Shown piece by piece: positions 1 through 7,438 of a stretch of 64,000 bases of DNA. Under the pieces are notes generated by a model. It saw only the letters and a program-made list of their open reading frames with translations. It ran no database searches and was not told where the DNA came from. Source of the stretch: Zizania palustris. Its lineage: Eukaryota > Streptophyta > Magnoliopsida > Poales > Poaceae. The stretch spans positions 69,317,235-69,381,234 of the forward strand of contig JAAALK010000288.1 of the NCBI GenBank assembly GCA_019279435.1, in the 5' to 3' direction. Position numbers and translations under genes: made by a program. Each line of letters opens with the position of its first letter. Position 1 is the first letter of the stretch.

Positions 1-283
1 ACGCCGCTGTGACGGGGGGCAGGCCGTAGGTGGCGCCGAAGGAGTGGGAGAGTAGGAGCGTCGAGCAGGGCCCGAGGCTGCCTCGCGGCGGCTGGATCGG
101 GCGGTCCACCTCGAAGAATGTGGTGGGCGGCTCCGACGTGTTGTGTGACGCGAGGTGGTGGGACGGCAGTCGGTGCCTGTGCGGCACGGCGGCCTCGACC
201 GCGAGGGGAAGCAGTAGTGCCGCGACGAGGAGGAGACAGCGGCGGCGGGAGGCGGAGGCGGAGGCGGCGGTCGCCGATGCCAT
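1..283 (-). CDS. PNGase A-like protein, N-terminal exon (partial)
   Basis: Peptide-N4-(N-acetyl-beta-glucosaminyl)asparagine amidase A family, which removes N-glycans from glycoproteins and glycopeptides in the plant secretory pathway. The start ATG is the complement of 281-283, and the frame stays open for 94 codons to the left edge. Residues 1-31 look like a signal peptide: a short Arg-rich stretch (SRRRC) followed by a Leu/Ala-rich hydrophobic core (LLLVAALLLPLAV). The segments TSEPPTTFFEVDRPI, GPCSTLLLSHSFG and PPVTAA match the start of the plant PNGase A domain as I remember it. The family is about 550-650 residues, so most of the protein lies outside the window. Base composition is GC-rich, typical of grass 5' exons. 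This is the only convincing host gene here. The family call rests on recognition of the N-terminal motif only. Confidence 0.75.
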   Translation of the reverse strand, partial: MASATAASASASRRRCLLLVAALLLPLAVEAAVPHRHRLPSHHLASHNTSEPPTTFFEVDRPIQPPRGSLGPCSTLLLSHSFGATYGLPPVTAA

Positions 284-727
284 CGCGCGAGCGGGTTGCG
301 CGAGAAGATGGGGTGGCAGTTGAGCTGGACAAGTAAAGTCCAGCGATTTAAACGAGGCAACGTTGGTGAGATAATCAAGCCATAAAGATTTGATTTTTTT
401 CATGGGGATTAGTATTGATAAAAGTCGTTCTAAATTGCAACAATTTGTTTTATACCTGTATCGCAACGAAAATTCGTTGGTTCTTTCGACGATTTAGGAT
501 TCCCTGTCACGGGTGGAGGGTAGACTGAAGACTCGTATCGTAGACGGCAAAGTGTAAATGATAATTCTGTGAATCACATTACGAATTTACTATCAGGATA
601 TAACAATCATAAAAATAAGATTGCTATGGTCATCCTATCTGCTTAATGATGTATGTATCCTAACTATCTACGCTATTATATAATTAATGAAGTTAATATC
701 TATGTACTTATTGATCACGTGAATCTC
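284..727. promoter_or_regulatory. 5' flank of the PNGase A-like gene
   Basis: This stretch lies directly upstream of the minus-strand start codon and must hold its 5'UTR and at least part of its promoter. I see no convincing TATA box, no second gene and no clear repeat. Composition falls from GC-rich near the ATG to AT-rich beyond about 350. Confidence 0.4.

Positions 728-781
<54 letters not shown>
728..781. repeat. (GT)n(AT)n microsatellite
   Basis: A run of GT dinucleotides passes directly into about 20 AT dinucleotides. It abuts the fold-back element at 782-957, whose right side is also followed by AT then GT dinucleotides, so the element probably landed in this microsatellite. Confidence 0.95.
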
Positions 782-783
<2 letters not shown>

Positions 784-957
784 GAGCACTATTTTACATC
801 ACGTGTGAAGAATAACTATTCTACACCTATCACGGAAGTACTATTTTTAGTAGTAAATTTTCTCAATAAAATAGCAATTGAGTACTACTTTTTTCTTAGT
901 AGTAGATTTCTTAGTAGGATAGCTATTCTACACACGTGGTGTAGGATATCATATATA
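782..957. mobile_element. Small fold-back MITE-like element
   Basis: Imperfect terminal inverted repeats: 791-820 pairs with the complement of 918-947 at 24 of 30 positions, sharing CACGTGTG and AGAATA cores. The interior is AT-rich with two related blocks (GTACTATTTTTAGTAGTA and GTACTACTTTTTTCTTAGTAG). There is no coding capacity. Its position in a TA microsatellite would suit a TA-targeting Stowaway/Tc1-mariner type, but the repeat context hides any target duplication, so the superfamily is not settled. Confidence 0.55.
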
Positions 958-990
958 TATGTGTGTGGGGGGGGAAAAGTTGAACCCATA

Positions 991-1150
991 CCATTACAAT
1001 TTTACGATTTTGGAGAAATGTCATTACAATTCACGTATTAAGATTCATGCCATTACAAATTCAAATAACTCCGAACTATACCATTACAAATTTAGAGAAT
1101 TTTGAAATATGTCATTACAACTTTAGAGAAATATGAAATATGCCATTAGA
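991..1150. repeat. 30-31 bp minisatellite
   Basis: Six units start with (C/T)CATTACAA or CCATTA at about 991, 1021, 1050, 1081, 1112 and 1143. Spacing is 29-31 bp and the last unit is partial. The array ends about 30 bp before the Helitron 5' end. Confidence 0.8.
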
Positions 1151-1319
1151 TTTTGTGAGAACTGCAATTCCGGAATGACATCTTAACTAATATAATGCGG
1201 GGACTTACTCGTCGGTCCGCTCCGCGCGCCGCGCCTCCCTCCCGTCCACGCGCAGCGCGCCAACAGTCCACACGCACCCGCGTGCAACGCAATCGCTTGG
1301 ACCAAGGCGACCTCACCCG

Positions 1320-1398
1320 CCTCGACCGCGCGCCCCCCTCCCCCGCCTCGACCGCGCGCCCCCCTCCCCCGCATCGACTGTGCGCCCCCCTCCCCGCG
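1320..1398. repeat. 26-bp tandem repeat, three copies
   Basis: Units at 1320-1345, 1346-1371 and from 1372 onward. The first two read C-C-T-C-G-A-C-C-G-C-G-C-G followed by a C-rich run and are identical; the third has changes. The array lies inside the GC-rich Helitron leader. Confidence 0.85.
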
Positions 1399-1728
1399 CA
1401 TCGCGCGCAGCGCAACTGCCTGGACCAAGTCCGAGCGCAGTTGCGCTGCCTGTACCAGGAACGTGCACCCCTCTTCATAACACAGAACCTTCCCCTCCGC
1501 TCTACCTCACTGAGCTCTCCCCTCTGCTCTCTCCCTCTGCTCAGCCCCTACCCTACCCTAACTTTGCTCACCGTCGCTCGCCGCCGCTCGCCCCGCTCCG
1601 CTTCACCGTCACTCGACGCCGCTTGCCCGCTCCGCCGTCGGGTCATCGCGCCGCCGCTCACTGGGGCCGGGTCCACCTTCGGGTAAGAGAGGAGAGGAAA
1701 TCAGAACATCAAAACAAAAAAACCGAAG

Positions 1729-1766
1729 GTTAGGGTTAGGGTTTTCACCCTAACCCTAACCCTAAA
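1729..1766. promoter_or_regulatory. Telomere-motif hairpin (inverted telo-box repeats)
   Basis: GGTTAGGGTTAGGGT is followed by TTTC and then by its exact complement, ACCCTAACCCTAACC, and one further CCTAAA. This gives a perfect 15-bp stem with a 4-base loop. AAACCCTAA-type telo-boxes are known regulatory elements of genes expressed in dividing plant cells. A regulatory role here is inference. Confidence 0.6.
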
Positions 1767-2289
1767 CTAATAGTGAGGGGCCGGGCTCACCTTCGCTCTC
1801 GGGTCGTGGCGCCGCCGCTCGCCGAGACCCCTCCGCCGCCGCGCCGCCGCTCGCCGGAGGCCGGGAAGCGACCGGCGAACCCTCTCGGGACCTCGGGTTT
1901 TGGCCGCCCGGGCTAGCTCGACGGAGCCCCGCTCACCCGAGGGTGAGCGCGGTGCTCCGGCGAGCTAGCCGGTGGTGGCCGACCGCCGGTGGCCGCCGCT
2001 CGCCGCTCGCCGCTCGCCGCTCGCGCTCGCGCCGCATCACTCTCGGGCTGGAGGGGGAGAATGAGCTAGGTTTAGGGTTTGCGGCGTGGCGATGCGTTTT
2101 ATACCGGCGACAATAGAGCTCAGCCGTCGGATGAGATCCGACGGCCAGCAGCTACCGGGCGCTGATGCGGCCCAGGCGGGGGAGCTAAATCCCGGCCCAG
2201 GCCCAGGTTGCGTGCGCGCGCGCGCGCCGAATGCCTGGCCTGGGCCCAGGACTCAGTCAGCCTGCAGAATTGCTGTTTTGGGCCGGACC

Positions 2290-3180
2290 GTGGCACTGTT
2301 TGGGCCGAAATCCTTTTTTATTTTTCCAGAATTAAGAAAATTGATTTACTGTTTTATTTATTCTCTAGAAAATAAGAAAATTCCCAAAAATCAGATAAAA
2401 TTAAGTTTTATGCGAGAATAATTTTGTAAATTTCATCATGTTCAGTAAAACTACTCCTAATTTTTTCAGCATTTCTATTAGTATTTTCCATTTTACAGAA
2501 TTTAATAATTGCCTTTTTCCTATTTAATTATTCCCTGGAAAATTAGAAAATCACAAAAATTAAGATAAAACAACTTTAGGGATGTAGATAATTTTAACAT
2601 GATTCATCATGTCCAGTGCAATTACTCTCAATGTTTTGATCATTTCTATGAGTATTTCTAATTGTTAGAACTTAATAATAGCATTTTCTATTTTATTATT
2701 CCATTGAACATATAAAAATTCCCAAAAATAAGATAAAGCAAGTTTAGATGTTGTATAATTCATCTTATTCTTTACCACTACTCTGAAATTTTTGAGAATT
2801 TCCATGAGTTTTCTCTAATTTCTAGGATTTTGTAATAGCATTTACTATTTTATTGAATATTGCCTCAAAATAAGAAAAATTCCCATAATCAATATAAAGC
2901 AAATTATGGTTTAGGAAACATTTGTATACTTCATCATGTTCAGTACCACTATTTTGTTTACTTCGTAATGGTTACTTAAGTTGGTTTCTTCACTATTGCA
3001 TTTTATTTTTTATTATTCTCTATAAAATAAGAAAACTGCCCAAAATTAAGATAAAAGTAAATTTAGCTGTGAGGAAACTTTTGTATGATTCATCATGTTC
3101 AGTACCACTGTTCTTAATTTTTTCCCGCATTTTCATGATTTTTTTATAATTTTCTATACATTTCTTAATTGCGTTTCTGT
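2290..3180. repeat. About 165-bp degenerate AT-rich tandem array
   Basis: A landmark like TTCATCATGTTCAGTACCACT recurs at about 2436, 2603, 2760, 2932 and 3090. Each unit also carries a GAAAATAAGAAAATTCCCAAAAAT-like segment (e.g. near 2365, 2535, 2705, 2870 and 3025). Spacing is 157-172 bp over five diverged units. The array lies between the GC-rich leader and the RPA gene. I see no coding capacity. Confidence 0.8.
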
Positions 3181-3386
3181 ATTTTTTGAATTTTTGGCAT
3201 TTTTCGATGAATTATCCTGTTTATTTCTTTAATATTTCCCCCTTTTATTCTGTGAATATTTTCCCCTATTTTTATTCTTGCATGTGTTTCTATTCTATTT
3301 GTCAAATAATGTGTTTATATCTGATTTGTCAAATAATTCCGCTAGATAAAACATTATAATATAGTTGAATTTCTTAGATATATTAA

Positions 3387-4752
3387 ATGGCTGGCATGCG
3401 AAAGAGAACTCACGCCGACCATCCAACTCGTAATGCGGTGGTACCTAGGTGAGCCTATATTACTAAAACCAACTTTCCTACAACGATGAAAGATGTTCTA
3501 AATTTCATTTTTTGTTAAGGTTTATGAAATTTGACGAGATAGAGTTCGAGCACATAAACTATCCATGGAGTGCCGTCGCCAGAGTAGATGTTAATTTTCT
3601 CCCTGATGAACATGGAGAAAAACAATGATTTATTTTAATGAATATTACTGTAAGTTGCACACAAGTTGGACTAAATTTTACATAGTAGTGAACATATGAA
3701 CTATTCTAAACCCTAATATTATACGTAGGGTGCTAAAATAGAAGTCATTGCGTGGGAGCGGGAGGAAGTTCATAGGTTTAACATTCTCCTAAATGAAGGA
3801 CAATGTTATACTATTCATTGTCTATATTTTCAACCCAATCTTGAAGAGGCATTGTACTATCGAAGCATTACCCATGCCTATGAAGGTTCTCTTCGAAGAA
3901 ATACAACAGTTGAGCCATACATTCTTCCAATCCAATTCCCTCCCTATCCAAAATATCTATTGACGTTTCATGACACATGGATTCATCCGAATAAAACGTT
4001 TGTGGGTACGTATGTAAATTGAATCGGCGATGCATAGTTTCAAAAAAAATAGTTGTCTTACTTATAGTATGATATGATTATTTGCACAGACATAGCTGGA
4101 GTTGTTGTCTATTGGGGAAATTGGAACGACTTGGAGGTCTATATAGGGAGATAACACTGATGGACACTAGGTAATTCATAAGTTAGATACAACCACTTAT
4201 ATCGTCATAAACAATCATATTGTTTTTGCAAATCGAAAGCTAATGAGCATTTGATCTTTTTTAGCTTGAACATGATGGTTGTTGGAATTTGGGGTGACTC
4301 CCTCACTAATCACATATCTGAATGGACAGAAGCTCATCGTAACAACCACATTGTTTTAGGAACCATGCTTCGACTTCACAAGAAGCATAGTAATTCAGTC
4401 CTAACCCATTTTATCATTAATAAATATATAGTGATGAATTACACTAATATTTGTTATACTTGGCGATAGGATGTTTAGAGACTTCAGAACACACTACAGT
4501 CAAGTTTAATCCGATTCATCCAGCCACACTACCTTTGCAAAGTAAGTAGTTCCAACAATAAAACACAAGATAAGAATAATGACAATACATCACATAATAT
4601 TATAGATATTGTTAATTATTTTTCTTTGAAATATAAATGCAGACTTACGACAACGTGTGAGTTCAGGAACTATGGATCTAAGATTTGTGAATCGGTTCAT
4701 GGAAGCTAGATGGAGATATTTTGCAACGATTTATGGATCTGACTGTCCATAG
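3387..4752 (+). pseudogene. RPA1-like (replication protein A large subunit type) gene, seven exons, two lesions
   Basis: Single-strand DNA-binding OB-fold protein of the RPA70/DUF223 type that accompanies many plant Helitrons; presumed to bind ssDNA during rolling-circle transposition. Exons by eye: 3387-3448, 3520-3649, 3729-4005, 4090-4170, 4265-4389, 4470-4541 and 4643-4752, with GT/AG junctions that keep reading phase. Recognisable segments are WSAVARVDV and GAKIEVIAW (first OB fold), GQCYTIHCLYFQPN, VDIAGVVV, VVGIWGDSLTNHI (second OB fold) and LETSEHTTVKFNPIHP. The C-terminus is DLRFVNRFMEARWRYF before a TAG. Lesions: in-frame TGA at 3626-3628 (one C-to-T change from CGA) and a one-base frame loss near 4155 in exon 4. 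The start ATG at 3387 gives a basic N-terminus. Family recognition is firm; exon limits are inferred. Confidence 0.82.
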
Positions 4753-5380
4753 TGTTACAGTCTTGTGTGTATTGTGGTGTGCGTTGTTTATGTACTTCCT
4801 CATATTCGGATGTTTTGTGTTTATTTCTATATTGGGTACACCATTTGAAGTTATTTGAATGTAATATTGGTTTTTGTGTTCATTTCGTTGAATCTATTGT
4901 GTACTCCCTTTGAAGTTATTTGAATGTGGTATTTGGTTTTGTGATCATTCGTTGAATCTATTGTGTATTCCCTTTGAAGTTATTTCAATGTAATATTTGT
5001 ATTGGAATACATGTCTCAAATTCAAATACGCTTATTTACAAACTGAAAACATCATTCACTGTAATACTCTCATTCCTAACCTTGAAGAATATTTTCTTTC
5101 CTCTAACACAATCTCCAGATCCAATCTTGATTAATAATCATCCAATGCCCTATTTAAATAACAAATTTGTAATCCTAACCCTCAAAATAACCCTTTCATC
5201 CAAAACAAGTATTCTAAATCACACTTTGGTACCAAGAAAAATAAATTAAAAACTCAAACACTTATCTGAATTAAAATCATGTTCCATCTATAATGTTTCC
5301 ACTCAAGTATCGTTTGTTTGGTGGTTAACCAATTATGCAATCAACAGGTCGCTCGACGCCGCGATAACAAAGCTATCAAC
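4753..5380. other. 3' flank of the RPA-like gene, inside the Helitron
   Basis: AT-rich DNA between the RPA stop codon and the Copia insertion. It holds a short tandem repeat (separate entry) and no credible gene. It probably includes the RPA 3'UTR and, near 5340, a GC-rich patch that should be the start of the intergenic region before Rep/helicase. Confidence 0.5.
4830..5000. repeat. 65-bp tandem repeat downstream of RPA
   Basis: TTGTGTACTCCCTTTGAAG-like landmarks at about 4832, 4899 and 4963, each followed by TTATTTGAATGTAATATT-like sequence. Period is 64-67 bp with about 2.5 copies. Confidence 0.8.
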
Positions 5381-7371
5381 TGAGGAGCCATGCTGAATAG
5401 CGTGGGCCTCATGGCTCCAGAAGTGATGAGTCATTGTCAACGATAGTCAACAAGGACTGAAGAAGAGGAGAGATCTGCTGTTTCATGGGCCGCGTGTGAC
5501 TCAGGTACACGGGCAGCGAGCGACTGTCGGGCAGAGGAGGCTGCGAAGTCGGGCTGGCCCAATCCGGGTGCATGGGCCAGAAGCAGTAGAAGACCCACTG
5601 GGCTGTTGACCAGGACTGACTCAAGTACACGGGCGGTGAGCGATTGCCGGGCTGAGAGAGCTGCGGAGTCGGGCCGGCCCAATCCGGGTACCTGGTGCAA
5701 AGCTGGTGGAGGCTTTGTCAGTTTCGGCGTAAAACTGACAACCGTTGATTCTGTATCCGACTGTCCAGAAGAGTAGCTTCCGGATATGTCATCTGTTACT
5801 CTAGGCCCACAGTCAGTCAGTTGTGTCTGTAAAAATTCCTAAGGGCAGTAGAGTCTTTTTCTGTATTTTTGAGTCTGTAAAAACCCTAAGGGGCTGGTAG
5901 AATATTCCTAGTGTTGGGCTGCCTATAAATAGCACCCCAATCCCTAGGGTTTGGACTACCCTTTTGTGCTGAAATCAAATCCACCCATTGGGTCACTTTT
6001 GTCTCTCGTTTCTCTCTCCTGTGTGCGCCGCCAGGACTTGCTCCTCTCTGTTCGTGAGTTATTTTGGCTCAAATCTCTTGGATGCATTTAATCCTTGGTC
6101 CCTGGTGAATTTATTGGTTGCATTTTGTTCGGTTTGGGGAGTTATTGCTTTGGATTCAGGCTGGTGAATTTATTTCTTGAGGAGAAGCTTCTTCCGTTGC
6201 TTCTGTTCTTCACAAACCGTGTACTAGTTCTTGCTGTTGCAAGTAGTACTACTTTCCTGTAGCTACAGTAGTTTGTGCAGCTTTTCACCTTCTACTGCAC
6301 AGCTTTTTGATCGAAGCTGACAGGGTGTAGTACCTTTTCTGGCTGTCTCTTGCGAAGTCTTTCTCTGTTCGAAGCCCCTCAGCTCCGTGAGACAGGCTTC
6401 GACTTAGCATCTTCGAAGGCTTTGCTCAAATCTTCGATTTTCTGTGTGGGGTCTATTTTGATAAGCTTCGAAGTATTTTTGTGAACGGACAGCATCGCAT
6501 ACTTCGAACAAGCTTCTCCGAATCTATCTGTTCGAAGTGCACACGTTGTTAGGCTTCGAAGTTTGGGTTCGAAGTTTGTCTTTTCTGACAGACTTCGCTT
6601 GGATTTCTTTGTGGAGCGTCAGCCTTCGATTCTCCTTCCGAAGCTTTCCCTGTTCGAAGATAGAGTGCAAGCCTCGGACTTGATTTTCTATCGCGTGACA
6701 GACTTCGCTTCTTTGTTCGAAGGTTGTCTGTTTGTGTGTTGTGTTCAAAGCTTTCTGTTCGAAGGTTGTGCTTCGAAGCTCTCGGTTCAAAGTGTGTTCG
6801 AAGTTTTTGTCTTCGAAGTCCTCACTTCGAAGCAGGCTCCGACTTTGTCACTTTGCTCCGAAGCTCTTGGTTCGAAGCTGTGTTCGAAGTCCTGTCTTCG
6901 AAGTACACACTTCGAACCAGGCTCCGACACTGTTTTACTTCGCTCCGAAGTACACTTCGCTTCTTACCACTTCGAACTAGGCTAGACAGCGACACCTTCG
7001 GGATTTCGGACAGACTTCGTCACCAACCTCCGAAGCAGACCTCGACGTGCGAAGGGGGCTTCGCCAAGTTCCGAACAGGAGACAAATTTGGACAGTAACT
7101 TCTCTTTTCATCTTACACATACTTAGATCATTTTCATTGAGAAGTTTAGGCCTGTTATAACTTGTTTATCTGCCTAGTTGCACCACTTTAATTTTACACT
7201 GTTTTTCATCAGTTGCTTCTAGGTTAGGAACCTTTAGACTTAGGCCCTCTATTTATTTTCTGCTGCGTAGTATTTTTGAGGTGCGTTGGGTATTGGGAAC
7301 AGGCCATTGATTCGAAAGAATTTTTAAGGCGCCCATTCACCCCCCCTCTGGTCGCTACTTTCGGTCCTACA
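5381..7371 (+). repeat. 5' LTR of the Sirevirus-type Copia element
   Basis: Bounded by TG and CA. Contains a diverged tandem duplication of about 119 bp (units near 5497 and 5616), the TATA box at 5934, and a region from about 6360 to 6990 with roughly twenty TTCGAA palindromes, mostly as CTTCGAAG or GTTCGAAG. Confidence 0.95.
5934..5941 (+). promoter_or_regulatory. TATA box of the 5' LTR
   Basis: TATAAATA about 550 bp into the LTR, preceded by GCC. It is the most likely core promoter for the Copia genomic RNA. The 3' LTR has the identical motif at 15234. Confidence 0.7.
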
Positions 7372-7373
7372 AG

Positions 7374-7385
7374 TGGTATCAGAGC
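7374..7385 (+). other. Primer binding site (Met-tRNA type)
   Basis: TGGTATCAGAGC, two bases after the 5' LTR; complementary to the 3' end of plant initiator Met-tRNA, the usual primer of Copia elements. Confidence 0.9.
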
Positions 7386-7438
7386 GAGGTTAGGTTTTTT
7401 TTTCATACCTTAACCGGTTCTAAACCCCAGTAGTGACT

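Larger units (their letters stand above)
1195..2090 (+). promoter_or_regulatory. GC-rich Helitron leader, possible 5'UTR of the RPA gene
   Basis: A very GC-rich, CpG-rich block with Pro/Arg low-complexity open frames that I do not accept as genes. It contains a pyrimidine-rich stretch (about 1480-1570) and duplicated phrases such as GGGGCCGGG(T/C)(C/T)CACCTTCG near 1662 and 1777. A splice donor-like GGTAAGAG near 1682, with an acceptor-like TTTCTTAG at 3370-3377 just before the RPA ATG, suggests that this block is the promoter and first noncoding exon of the RPA gene. That is inference from splice-site shape only. A captured host promoter fragment is the alternative. Confidence 0.4.

Noticed and set aside
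30..336. Plus-strand Arg-rich open frames at the left edge.
   Set aside because: They are opposite-strand shadows of the GC-rich PNGase A-like exon.
1195..1733. Pro/Arg-rich open frames of 117 and 163 codons in the Helitron leader.
   Set aside because: Low-complexity GC-rich sequence with no domain; overlapping frames open alike.
3454..3470. CCTATATTACTAAAACC looked like a Helitron 5' end.
   Set aside because: It starts with CC, does not follow A, and lies in the first intron of the RPA-like gene; 1181 fits better.
6360..6990. Regular short repeats that might suggest a CRISPR-like array.
   Set aside because: Palindromes of 6-8 bp with irregular spacing in a plant LTR, with no spacer structure.
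6524..7098. Several open frames in the Copia LTR (repeated in the 3' LTR).
   Set aside because: Produced by the TTCGAA repeats in all frames; no gene-like content.
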